A stretch of DNA of 6,943 nt from contig CAMDOY010000196.1 of assembly GCA_945903655.1 (NCBI GenBank), positions 1 to 6,943 on the forward strand, read 5' to 3'. Within the stretch, counting starts at the first letter, position 1; each line of letters begins with the position of its first letter. This stretch comes from Rhizobium sp. Q54 (GTDB lineage: Bacteria > Pseudomonadota > Alphaproteobacteria > Rhizobiales > Beijerinckiaceae). The notes under the pieces are model-generated. The model searched no databases and had not been told where the DNA came from. It saw nothing but the letters and a program-made list of their open reading frames with translations. The position numbers were made by a program, and so were the translations under genes. This document shows, piece by piece, positions 1-6,586 of the stretch.

Positions 1-602
1 AGCCGCCGGGCCCGCGAGAAGAATGCTTCCGCTGCAGGGCCCGTCTTCAGCGCTGCATGTATCACATTTGCCCGCCCCAATGCCAAATCCATTTGGCTCG
101 AAGCGAACAGAATCACACGAGGGATCCGCGCCGCCGCCTCGCCGTAGCGGCGCGACAACACTTGACCCATCTTGCGGACCCCATCGTCACCGGCGTCGGT
201 GGCGTGGAGCATGCCCGCAATTTCCGTTGCGGAGGCGACCGCCTTCTCCACCTTGGCGAAGCCGGTCACCACCAGGCCCGTCTTGTTGACGAGCGAGAGA
301 TATTGGAGCGCGTCGCGCTCCAGCAAGGCGTCCACCTCCTCGGCCAGGGCCGGGGAGACGTGAACCTTCGCCCGCAGACCGCGCGCGAAAGACCCTTTCC
401 TGACGGCTTCCGCGACCGCCTTGGCGGTCGCAGTGACCCAGACGCCCCGGCCCGGGAGCCGTTTTCTCAGATCGGGCGTCACCGTCCCGTCGGGGGCGGC
501 CACGAACCGAATCATCTGGTCGGGCGATCCCTTGGCGCGGGTGACGATGCAGGTCCGCTCAGGACCGGTTTCGTCAAGCTCCGCGTCGGTCAGATCGACC
601 AT
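1..602 (-). CDS. YlxR (DUF448) / L7Ae fusion RNA-binding protein, 3' end outside window
   Basis: The frame is open from an ATG at 602-600 to the left edge (200 complete codons, no stop), so the gene is partial. Residues about 15-80 look like YlxR: an ERTCIVTR motif near 15-22, then GRGVWV at 51-56. Residues about 90-185 resemble the L7Ae/YlxQ fold, with NKTGLVVTGFAKVE at 106-119 matching the usual loop of that family. In Firmicutes these are two separate genes between nusA and infB; here they are one protein, as in other alphaproteobacteria. Seven bases separate it from the nusA stop, and its Shine-Dalgarno (GAGG at 608-611, preceded by GAGGAGG at 615-621) lies in the nusA end, so it is probably translationally coupled. 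B. subtilis YlxR is reported to bind RNase P RNA; whether this protein does so is inference. infB is expected next, beyond the window. Confidence 0.88.
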   Translation of the reverse strand, partial: MVDLTDAELDETGPERTCIVTRAKGSPDQMIRFVAAPDGTVTPDLRKRLPGRGVWVTATAKAVAEAVRKGSFARGLRAKVHVSPALAEEVDALLERDALQYLSLVNKTGLVVTGFAKVEKAVASATEIAGMLHATDAGDDGVRKMGQVLSRRYGEAAARIPRVILFASSQMDLALGRANVIHAALKTGPAAEAFFSRARR

Positions 603-609
603 GCCAGCC

Positions 610-2196
610 TCAAGCCTCCTCGACGGCTTCCGGTTCCGCTTCCGGAGCCGCAGCCTCGATCCAGCCCGCCTTCACGCGGGCCGCCATGATCAGGGCCTCG
701 GCGTCCTCGCGGGAGATTTCAATCCCGTCGAGATAGCCCGCCTGTTTCACGGTTTCACCGTCCTTGCGCTCTGTCCAGCCGGTCAGATCGTCGGTGGCGC
801 AGCCCGCCAGGTCCTCGACCGTCTTCACCTCGTTCTCGCCGAGCTTGACGAGGATCGGCATGGTCATGCCCTCGACTTCCTTCAACTCGTCGGCGACGCC
901 CAGCGCGAGGCGACGCTCATCATACTCAGCCTCGATGCGGGCGATGTGATCGCGCGCCCGGTTCTGAATCTCCTCGGCGGTCTCCTCATCGAAGCCCTCG
1001 ATGCTGGCGAGTTCGGCCAGATCCACATAGGCCAATTCCTCGACCGTGCGGAAGCCTTCGGAGGCGAGCAGCTGGCCCACAACCTCGTCCACATCCAGCG
1101 CGCCCATGAAGATGGTGGTCCGCTCCTGGAACTCCTTCTGACGACGGCCCGATTCCTCGGCCTCCGTCAGGATGTCGATGTCCCAGCCGGTCAGCTGGGA
1201 GGCCAGGCGCACATTCTGGCCGCGACGACCGATCGCAAGAGACAATTGGTCATCGGGGACCACAACTTCAATGCGCGCGCTGTCTTCATCGAGCACCACC
1301 TTGACCACTTCAGCCGGTTGCAGCGCATTGACGATGAAGGTGGCCGCATCGACGGACCAGGGGATGATGTCGATCTTCTCGCCCTGCAGCTCGTTCACCA
1401 CGGCCTGCACGCGCGAGCCGCGCATGCCCACGCAAGCGCCCACGGGATCGATGGAGGAATCGCGCGAGATCACAGCGATCTTGGCGCGGGAGCCCGGATC
1501 GCGCGCCACCGACTTCACCTCGATGATGCCATCGTAAATTTCCGGCACTTCCTGGCCGAACAGCTTCGACATGAACTGCGGATGGGTGCGCGACATGAAG
1601 ATCTGCGGCCCACGCTGCTCGCGGCGCACGTCATAGACATAGGCGCGCACGCGGTCGCCGGGGCGGAACATCTCGCGCGGGATGAGCTCGTCGCGGCGGA
1701 TGATGGCCTCGGCGCGGCCCAGATCCACGATCACATTGCCATATTCCACACGCTTGACGATGCCGTTGACGATCTCGCCGATGCGGTCCTTGTATTCGTC
1801 ATACTGACGGTCGCGCTCGGCCTCGCGCACCTTCTGCACGATGACCTGCTTGGCGGACTGGGCGGGGATGCGGCCGAATTCGAAGGGGGGCAGGGTCTCG
1901 GCGATCCAGTCGCCGACCTGCGCCGCCGGGTTCTTCTTGCGGGCGTCCTCGAGGGTGATCTGGGTCGCGTCGCTCTCAACCATGTCCACCACGAGCATCA
2001 GACGCGAAAAGCGGATCTCGCCGGTCTTCGGGTTGATCTCGGCGCGCACCTCGGTCTCCTGGCCATAGCGCGAGCGCGCGGCCTTCTGGAGGGCGTCTTC
2101 CATCGATTGCAGCACGACTTCGCGCGGGATCGATTTTTCACGGGCGACCGCATCGGCGATCTGCAAGAGTTCAAGTCTGTTGGCGCTGACGGCCAT
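610..2196 (-). CDS. nusA: Transcription termination/antitermination protein NusA
   Basis: The protein has 528 residues, normal for an alphaproteobacterial NusA. Domains in order: RNA polymerase-binding N-terminal domain (about 1-125), S1 domain (about 135-200), KH1 (about 205-280, GMRG loop at 257-260) and KH2 (about 285-345, GRRG loop at 323-326). Two helix-hairpin-helix acidic repeats follow (about 365-420 and 440-515), then a short acidic tail. NusA binds RNA polymerase and nascent RNA, controls pausing and intrinsic termination, and joins rRNA antitermination complexes. The start is well fixed: AAGGAG (plus-strand 2204-2209) sits seven bases before the ATG. It lies 42 bases downstream of rimP and 7 bases upstream of the ylxR-type gene, so it is mid-operon. 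Since NusA affects hairpin-dependent termination, the terminator ahead of rimP could allow feedback on its own operon; that is inference. Confidence 0.98.
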   Translation of the reverse strand: MAVSANRLELLQIADAVAREKSIPREVVLQSMEDALQKAARSRYGQETEVRAEINPKTGEIRFSRLMLVVDMVESDATQITLEDARKKNPAAQVGDWIAETLPPFEFGRIPAQSAKQVIVQKVREAERDRQYDEYKDRIGEIVNGIVKRVEYGNVIVDLGRAEAIIRRDELIPREMFRPGDRVRAYVYDVRREQRGPQIFMSRTHPQFMSKLFGQEVPEIYDGIIEVKSVARDPGSRAKIAVISRDSSIDPVGACVGMRGSRVQAVVNELQGEKIDIIPWSVDAATFIVNALQPAEVVKVVLDEDSARIEVVVPDDQLSLAIGRRGQNVRLASQLTGWDIDILTEAEESGRRQKEFQERTTIFMGALDVDEVVGQLLASEGFRTVEELAYVDLAELASIEGFDEETAEEIQNRARDHIARIEAEYDERRLALGVADELKEVEGMTMPILVKLGENEVKTVEDLAGCATDDLTGWTERKDGETVKQAGYLDGIEISREDAEALIMAARVKAGWIEAAAPEAEPEAVEEA

Positions 2197-2203
2197 GGCC
2201 TAT

Positions 2204-2209
2204 CTCCTT
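2204..2209 (-). promoter_or_regulatory. Shine-Dalgarno site of nusA
   Basis: The minus strand reads AAGGAG, seven bases before the nusA ATG at 2196-2194. It is the strongest ribosome binding site in the window and settles the nusA start. Confidence 0.85.
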
Positions 2210-2238
2210 ATGCGAGAAAGCTCTCGCGCAAGCAAAGT

Positions 2239-3000
2239 TCAAGATCTGGGGCCTGAGCCCCCGCGCTGTCCGGGTTTCCCCGAGGGTGAAGATTTGACGG
2301 CCCCGCCAGCCGGTCGCATGGGCTGGGGCTTGTCACGACGAAACCGGCCCGGTCCACGGCGAACCATGGCGTCCTCGGCCGGGGGTTCCTCTTCCGGGGT
2401 CTGCTCGGCCTGTTTGGCCGCCTTGAGCGATTCCCGGATGAGCGCTTCGGTGAGCACGAGACGCGCCTCGGCGAGGTCGCGCAGGGGGAGAACCACATCG
2501 GCCTCCTCGTCAGCGCGTGCGTCCATGCGGCGCAGCTTGAGCATGGCGGCTGGGCCTTCGCCCTCGACGCCCTCGATCCAGCCGCGAAATCTCTTGCGGT
2601 CGTCCACCATGACGGCCATTTCGATGCGCGCTTCATGGCCGATGGCGCGGGCGAAATCGGAGACGCGCACCAAGGGCCGGTCGATGCCGGGCGACGACAT
2701 TTCCAGATGATAGGCCTGCGGCAAGGGCTCCTCGATGTCGAGCACGGGAGAGAGCGCCATGCTCGCCTCCTCGCAGTCGCTCACCGTCACCGTGCCGTCC
2801 GGCCGCTCGACCATGATCTGCACGGTCATGCCATTAGCGCCGGAAATCTTCACCCGCACAAGCCGGAAACCCACGTCCCTGAGAACGCGGCTGGCGATCG
2901 AGGCCACGCGCGCGGCGACCCCGTGCTCCGACACAAGGCGGGGCTCGTCCAGCAAGGCCGGATCCGCACCGGCGGGGGTCGAGGCATGCTCCTGCGTCAA
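2239..3000 (-). CDS. rimP: Ribosome maturation factor RimP (TTG start)
   Basis: RimP binds the 30S subunit and is needed for its late maturation. With the chosen start the protein has 253 residues. The core signature YHLEMSSPGIDRPL is at 97-110, preceded by an alpha/beta N-terminal domain (about 20-95) and followed by an SH3-like domain (about 112-190). Beyond about 195 is a low-complexity tail rich in Ala, Glu, Pro, Gly, Arg and Lys, longer than in E. coli RimP but common in alphaproteobacteria. The frame stays open to another TTG at 3036, but that codon lies at the end of a terminator U-tract and has no ribosome site. The TTG at 3000 has AGGAG six bases upstream and is preferred. No ATG is available in frame before the conserved domain. 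It is the first gene of the operon, followed 42 bases later by nusA. Confidence 0.95.
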   Translation of the reverse strand: MTQEHASTPAGADPALLDEPRLVSEHGVAARVASIASRVLRDVGFRLVRVKISGANGMTVQIMVERPDGTVTVSDCEEASMALSPVLDIEEPLPQAYHLEMSSPGIDRPLVRVSDFARAIGHEARIEMAVMVDDRKRFRGWIEGVEGEGPAAMLKLRRMDARADEEADVVLPLRDLAEARLVLTEALIRESLKAAKQAEQTPEEEPPAEDAMVRRGPGRFRRDKPQPMRPAGGAVKSSPSGKPGQRGGSGPRS

Positions 3001-3006
3001 TCCTGG

Positions 3007-3011
3007 CTCCT
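3007..3011 (-). promoter_or_regulatory. Shine-Dalgarno site deciding the rimP start
   Basis: The minus strand reads AGGAG, six bases before the TTG at 3000-2998. This supports a TTG start there rather than the longer frame from 3036, whose upstream sequence is a terminator. Confidence 0.65.
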
Positions 3012-3036
3012 GTCCCGGCCCTCGGGGCTCGGGCAA

Positions 3037-3070
3037 TAAAAAAGAGCGGGTCCCGGGAGGGTCCCACTCT
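3037..3070 (-). terminator. Intrinsic terminator in the rimP leader (probable attenuator)
   Basis: Read on the minus strand, the arms are AGAGTGGGACCC and GGGACCCGCTCT with a TCCC loop. They form a 12-position stem with one G-U pair and one A-A mismatch. Six T follow directly (the first closes the stem), then A. This is a textbook Rho-independent terminator. Its U-tract ends 36 bases before the rimP start codon. The next gene upstream (3267 onward) points the other way, so there is no minus-strand gene for it to end. It therefore most likely works as a leader attenuator of the rimP-nusA operon. A 'rimP leader' attenuator class has been described bioinformatically in alphaproteobacteria; membership of this sequence is inferred, not tested. 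Confidence 0.85.
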
Positions 3071-3079
3071 CAAACTGCG

Positions 3080-3092
3080 ATCATCAGATGAT
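3080..3092 (-). ncRNA. Small hairpin in the rimP leader
   Basis: The minus strand reads ATCATCTGATGAT, a perfect inverted repeat (five-base stem, CTG loop). It lies nine bases ahead of the terminator stem. It may be part of the folded leader RNA; because it is symmetric it could equally be a protein-binding site in DNA. Confidence 0.4.
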
Positions 3093-3094
3093 GC

Positions 3095-3117
3095 TCGTTA
3101 TATGAGAACGATGTTCT
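3095..3117 (-). ncRNA. Two overlapping, mutually exclusive hairpins in the rimP leader
   Basis: On the minus strand, AGAAC-ATC-GTTCT (3117-3105) can form a five-base stem. The overlapping segment TCGTT-CTCATAT-AACGA (3111-3095) can form another five-base stem with a seven-base loop. They share bases 3105-3111, so only one can form at a time. The second has the shape of an anticodon arm with CAU in the loop. Whether either is transcribed depends on the start site, which is unknown. The TATAAC within 3102-3097 could instead be a promoter -10 element. Confidence 0.35.
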
Positions 3118-3123
3118 GACGCT

Positions 3124-3151
3124 CTGATAGCAGGTTTGGCGGAAATCGCAA
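3124..3151 (-). promoter_or_regulatory. Candidate promoter of the rimP-nusA operon
   Basis: The minus strand has TTGCGA (3151-3146), a 16-base spacer, then TATCAG (3129-3124), with GCTATC overlapping the -10. The match to the alphaproteobacterial housekeeping consensus is only partial. It is placed so that transcription would cross the hairpins and terminator before rimP. TATAAC at 3102-3097 is an alternative -10 but has no recognisable -35. Confidence 0.3.
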
Positions 3152-3203
3152 GGGAAATGACGGGCGGTGCACGTCATCACGCGCAATGGACGCCAGTCGG
3201 CGC

Positions 3204-3232
3204 TCGACACCCGGACCCCAGCCCCCTAAAGC
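3204..3232 (+). promoter_or_regulatory. Candidate promoter of the efflux transporter gene
   Basis: TCGACA (3204-3209) is followed by 17 bases and TAAAGC (3227-3232). Transcription would start near 3239, about 28 bases before the ATG at 3267. The -35 and spacing are good, the -10 is weak. If real, it excludes the upstream ATG at 3186 as the start. Confidence 0.35.
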
Positions 3233-3266
3233 AGGACCGTCCGACGAACCTGCCCCCGGGAAACCC

Positions 3267-4466
3267 ATGCGCCTGAACACCGATACGCGCGGCATGACGA
3301 TCCTGCTGGCCATGATGGTGGCGCTGGGACCGCTGTCGACGGACATGTATCTGGCCTCCATGCCCCATATCGGCGCGGCGCTGGGCGCCTCCAACGCCTC
3401 GGTCCAGCTGACCATGTCGATCTATATCGTCGGCTTCGCCTTCGGGCAGATCCTGCATGGGCCGCTCTCGGACAAATATGGCCGGCGCCCGGTGCTGCTG
3501 GGCGGGTTTACGCTCTATGTGGCGGCGGCGGTGGCCTGCATGGCCTCCACGACCATCGACCTGCTCATCGCGGCGCGAATCGCCCAGGCCCTTGGGGCGG
3601 CGGCCTCCACCATTCTGGCGCGCAGCATCGTGCGCGACCTCTACGAGGGCGCGCGGGCGGGCCGACAACTCGCCGTCATGAGCGTGATCGCCGGGCTGAC
3701 GCCGATCTGCGCGCCGGTTCTGGGTGGCGTGCTCCAGGCCTGGTTCGACTGGCCCGCCAGCTTCGCCGCCATGGCCATGCTGGGCGGCGCGCTGGGGACT
3801 GCGGTGTTCCTGTTGCTGCCGGAAACCAACCGATACGTCCATGCGGGGCCCATTTCCCTGCGGACGATTCTGACCAGCTTTGGCGTGGTGCTGCAAAACC
3901 GCGCCTATCGCTCCTACCTCGGCATCCAGGCCTTCAGCTATAATGGCCTCTTCGCCTTTCTCTGCGGCTCGTCCTATGTGCTGCAGGAGATCTATGGTTT
4001 CACCCCGACGCAGTTCGGGTTGCTCTTCGGAACCTGCTCGACGAGCTTCGTCTTCGGCGCCTATCTGGGCGGACGCTTGGTGGCGCGGCGCGGGCTCGAC
4101 GGCATGATCCGGCTGGGCGTCCTGTGTCTGCTGATCGGCGGGGTCGGGCAGGTCCTGGGCGTGCTGGCCTTTCCCACGACGACCGCCGCGCTGGTGATCC
4201 CCGAGATGATTTATTTCATGGGCATCGGTTTTCTGCTGCCCAATACGCAGGCCGCCGCCATGCAGCCCTTTCCCGAGCGGGCGGGCGCGGCCTCTTCCTT
4301 GATCGGCTTCGCCCAGATGATGTCCGCCGCTCTGGTGAGCTGGATCATGGCCGCCCAGCTTGGCCAGACGGCCCTGCCGATGGCCGTGGTCATGGCCGTT
4401 GCCGGGCTAGGCGCCTTCCTCGTGTTCCACACGACCAAACGCCACCGCAAGGAACAGAACCGCTAG
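3267..4466 (+). CDS. Bcr/CflA-family MFS drug-efflux transporter
   Basis: From ATG 3267 the protein has 399 residues and about 12 hydrophobic segments, normal for a proton-driven major facilitator exporter of the inner membrane. LGPLSTDMYLASMP (20-33) in the first helix is typical of the Bcr/CflA group. GPLSDKYGRR (65-74) is the loop 2-3 motif A. APVLGG (149-154) lies in the motif C region of helix 5, the antiporter signature. The tail is short and basic. The frame is also open from an ATG at 3186, but those 27 codons are Pro-rich, end in G or C only about 60% of the time against a far higher share afterwards, and have no ribosome site. The start at 3267 is therefore preferred, although only a weak GGGAAA precedes it. 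Substrates (for example bicyclomycin, chloramphenicol or sulfonamides in relatives) cannot be told from sequence. Its stop overlaps that of the convergent hydrolase. Confidence 0.92.
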   Translation: MRLNTDTRGMTILLAMMVALGPLSTDMYLASMPHIGAALGASNASVQLTMSIYIVGFAFGQILHGPLSDKYGRRPVLLGGFTLYVAAAVACMASTTIDLLIAARIAQALGAAASTILARSIVRDLYEGARAGRQLAVMSVIAGLTPICAPVLGGVLQAWFDWPASFAAMAMLGGALGTAVFLLLPETNRYVHAGPISLRTILTSFGVVLQNRAYRSYLGIQAFSYNGLFAFLCGSSYVLQEIYGFTPTQFGLLFGTCSTSFVFGAYLGGRLVARRGLDGMIRLGVLCLLIGGVGQVLGVLAFPTTTAALVIPEMIYFMGIGFLLPNTQAAAMQPFPERAGAASSLIGFAQMMSAALVSWIMAAQLGQTALPMAVVMAVAGLGAFLVFHTTKRHRKEQNR

Positions 4467-5251
4467 GCCAGCGCCTCCACCGCCCCCAGCAGCCGCGCGA
4501 TGTCCTCGTCTCGGGACTGGCGATGGTCGGCGTCCTTGATCAGGGTCAGCAGCACCGGATCGCCCGCCAGCTGATGCACCAGGGTCATTGCGTGCTCCCA
4601 GGGCACGTCGGGATCCTTCATGCCCTGCAGGATATGCACGGGACAATGGCTGCGCACGGTTCCCCCCAGCAGCAGATGCTGGCGGCCATCCTCGATGAGG
4701 GCGCGGGTGATGGGATAGGGATCGGGCGCATAGGCGGTGGGCCTGAGCCAGAAGCCCTGCTCCAGGATGTCGCGCCGCGCCGCCTCCGGCAGTTTCGCCC
4801 AGATGAGCGCCTCGGTGAAATCGACCGCAGGGGCGATCAGCACCATGCCCGCGAGCCGCTCCGCCTCCCCCGTCTTCGCAAGCTCGCGCGCGACCAGCAG
4901 GGAAATCCAGCCGCCCATGGAGGAGCCCACGAGGATTTGCGGCCCCTGGGTCTGGGCGCGGATGAGCGCGAGGCTCTCCTGCGTCCACCTGCCGATGGTC
5001 CCCGCCTCGAAGGCGCCCTCTGATTCGCCGTGGCCGCTGTAATCGAAGCGCAGGGAGCCCCTGCCCTGCGCGACCGCCCAATCCTCCAGCCGCTGGGCCT
5101 TGGTGGAGCGCATGTCCGACTTGAAACCCCCAAGCCAGATGACGCCCGGACGCTGCAATCCGCCATCCCTCGGAAATCTCCTGCGGAATGCGATGCGACA
5201 GCGGTTGCGCTCGTCCCCGGTTTCGACGAAGTTCGGGGGAGGGAGGCTCAT
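4463..5251 (-). CDS. ABHD10-like alpha/beta hydrolase (serine esterase/thioesterase)
   Basis: The 262-residue protein is a compact alpha/beta hydrolase without signal peptide, so probably cytosolic. IWLGGFKSDMRSTKA (38-52) carries the oxyanion loop. RFDYSGHGESEG (68-79) follows. GSSMGG (109-114) is the nucleophile elbow with Ser111. QGMKDPDVPW (209-218) supplies the likely acid Asp213, and DADHR (240-244) the catalytic His243. The run of motifs closely resembles mitochondrial ABHD10, an acyl-protein thioesterase and acyl-glucuronide esterase, as I recall its sequence. The substrate here is unknown. The start is ATG 5251 because GGAGG (5257-5261) lies five bases upstream; an in-frame ATG at 5263 overlaps that site. 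The reading frame continues far upstream through the glycosyltransferase region, but as an opposite-strand shadow. It is convergent with the transporter and divergent from the glycosyltransferase. Confidence 0.92.
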   Translation of the reverse strand: MSLPPPNFVETGDERNRCRIAFRRRFPRDGGLQRPGVIWLGGFKSDMRSTKAQRLEDWAVAQGRGSLRFDYSGHGESEGAFEAGTIGRWTQESLALIRAQTQGPQILVGSSMGGWISLLVARELAKTGEAERLAGMVLIAPAVDFTEALIWAKLPEAARRDILEQGFWLRPTAYAPDPYPITRALIEDGRQHLLLGGTVRSHCPVHILQGMKDPDVPWEHAMTLVHQLAGDPVLLTLIKDADHRQSRDEDIARLLGAVEALA

Positions 5252-5368
5252 GGACGCCTCCATATGCGGTTGGGGTTCGGTCACGCGATCGGTCCACCGT
5301 GGTCTGAGTTGGAAGAGGCTTATGCGGCTCACTTCGTTCCTGCAAGCAAGGCGCGGGGCTTCCTCGTG
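5252..5368. other. Divergent intergenic region between hydrolase and glycosyltransferase
   Basis: These 117 bases must hold the promoters of both flanking genes. Third-position G/C is mixed here in every frame that would extend either gene, unlike the genes themselves, so it is probably not coding. A small symmetric element, CCACCGTGG (5294-5302), lies centrally and could be an operator. No convincing -35/-10 pair was found on either strand. Confidence 0.5.
5257..5261 (-). promoter_or_regulatory. Shine-Dalgarno site deciding the hydrolase start
   Basis: The minus strand reads GGAGG, five bases before the ATG at 5251-5249. It overlaps the alternative ATG at 5263-5261, so the downstream ATG is the better start. 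Confidence 0.7.
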
Positions 5369-6586
5369 ATGGACGAGGACGGCTCGTATCTGAGCTCCCT
5401 GCCCGCCTCGCTCGCAGGCCGGACGATTTTGCAGATCATTCCGCAACTGGACGCAGGCGGCGCGGAGCGGACCACCATCGATATTGCGGCGGCTCTGGCT
5501 GAAGTCGGCGCGCGCCCCTTGGTGGCGACCCTGGGCGGGCGCCTCATCAGCGAATTGCAGGCCAATGGCGGGGTCTGGGCGCCCTTCCCGGCCAAGACCA
5601 AGAACCCGCTCGCCATGGCCCTGAACGTGCGCAAGCTCGCCCGGATCATCCGCGAGGAGAAGGTCGATCTCATCCACGCCCGCTCCCGCGCCCCAGCCTG
5701 GGTGGCTCTGGGGGCGGCGAGGCTCACCAACACGCCTTTCGTGACCACCTACCACGGCAGCTACGCCGGGCAGTCCGTGCTGAAGGTGCTCTACAATTCG
5801 GTCATGGCGCGGGGCGACGCCGTGATCGCCAATTCCCACTTCACCGGGGATCGCATCCTGCGCATGCACCCCTTTGCGGCGGATCGCATCAAGGTGATCC
5901 ATCGCGGCACGGATTTCCGGGCTTTCTCGCCCGAAGGGGTCGATGCGGAGCGGGTGCAGCGCCTGCGCCAGTCCTGGGGTCTCGCGCCCGACGACCGCAT
6001 CGTGCTGCTCGCGGCCCGCCTGACCGGCTGGAAGGGCCAGAGGGTGCTGATCGAGGCCGCTACGCTGCTGGTCGCCCAGGGGCTTACCGACACCAAATTC
6101 GTGCTGGCGGGCGATGATCAGGGCCGCGACGCCTATGTCAGGGAGCTGCGCGGCCGAATCGCCGATGCCGGTCTGAAGGACATCGTGCGGCTGACCGGCC
6201 ATTGCACGGACATGCCCGCCGCCTATCTGGCGGCGACCGTGGTCACTGTGCCCTCGACCGAGCCCGAGGCCTTCGGGCGGGCCGCCGTGGAGGCGCAGGC
6301 CCTGGGCGCGCCCGTGGTGGTCTCGGATCTGGGCGCTGTGCCCGAGACCGTACTGGCGCCCCCAGAGGTCGACGCCCAGGCCCGCACCGGCTGGCGGGTG
6401 CCCCCCAATGATCCCCAGGCGCTGGCCGAGGCCCTCGCACACGCCCTCGCGCTGGGGGAGACCGCCCGCGACAATCTCGCCCGGCGGGCGCGCGCCCATG
6501 TGCACAGCCATTTCTCGCTGGGGCGCATGTGCGCTGAAACATTGCACCTCTATGCGGCGTTGATCGAGGGCGGCGCGCGCGGTTAG
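5369..6586 (+). CDS. Glycosyltransferase family 4 (GT-B fold)
   Basis: The 405-residue protein has the two-domain GT-B layout. The N-terminal (acceptor) domain begins ILQIIPQLDAGGAERT (20-35), with the Gly-Gly-Ala-Glu loop seen in many GT4 enzymes. The C-terminal (donor) domain has AARLTGWKG (215-223), where Arg217 and Lys222 should contact the nucleotide phosphates. STEPEAFGRAAVEA (296-309) contains the E-x7-E pair Glu300/Glu308. Such enzymes transfer a sugar from a nucleotide donor with retention, usually in lipopolysaccharide, capsule or glycolipid synthesis; donor and acceptor cannot be told here. No other envelope-sugar gene lies nearby. The ATG at 5369 is chosen because GC-rich third positions begin about there. 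The adjacent GTG at 5366 and an in-frame ATG at 5264 are alternatives. No clear Shine-Dalgarno is visible. Confidence 0.92.
   Translation: MDEDGSYLSSLPASLAGRTILQIIPQLDAGGAERTTIDIAAALAEVGARPLVATLGGRLISELQANGGVWAPFPAKTKNPLAMALNVRKLARIIREEKVDLIHARSRAPAWVALGAARLTNTPFVTTYHGSYAGQSVLKVLYNSVMARGDAVIANSHFTGDRILRMHPFAADRIKVIHRGTDFRAFSPEGVDAERVQRLRQSWGLAPDDRIVLLAARLTGWKGQRVLIEAATLLVAQGLTDTKFVLAGDDQGRDAYVRELRGRIADAGLKDIVRLTGHCTDMPAAYLAATVVTVPSTEPEAFGRAAVEAQALGAPVVVSDLGAVPETVLAPPEVDAQARTGWRVPPNDPQALAEALAHALALGETARDNLARRARAHVHSHFSLGRMCAETLHLYAALIEGGARG

Noticed and set aside
421..2256. 611-codon open frame on the plus strand opposite nusA
   Set aside because: It mirrors nusA codon by codon; long antisense frames are common in GC-rich genes. 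It matches no family I recognise, and nusA itself is unambiguous.
3043..3070. The hairpin as a terminator for plus-strand transcription
   Set aside because: On the plus strand the stem is followed by CAAACTGC, not a T-tract; the T-run is on the minus-strand side only.
3105..3117. GAAC-N3-GTTC symmetry resembling a LexA box
   Set aside because: The spacing fits neither the Gram-positive form (GAAC-N4-GTTC) nor the alphaproteobacterial direct-repeat form (GTTC-N7-GTTC). No SOS gene is adjacent.
5317..5345. TTGCAG-N17-TAAGCC as a minus-strand promoter for the hydrolase
   Set aside because: The -35 is fair but the -10 matches the consensus poorly; chance hits of this quality are frequent.
5252..6547. 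Minus-strand frame extending the hydrolase to 694 residues
   Set aside because: The part above 5251 is antisense to the glycosyltransferase and has low-complexity composition. The ribosome site at 5257-5261 fixes the true start.
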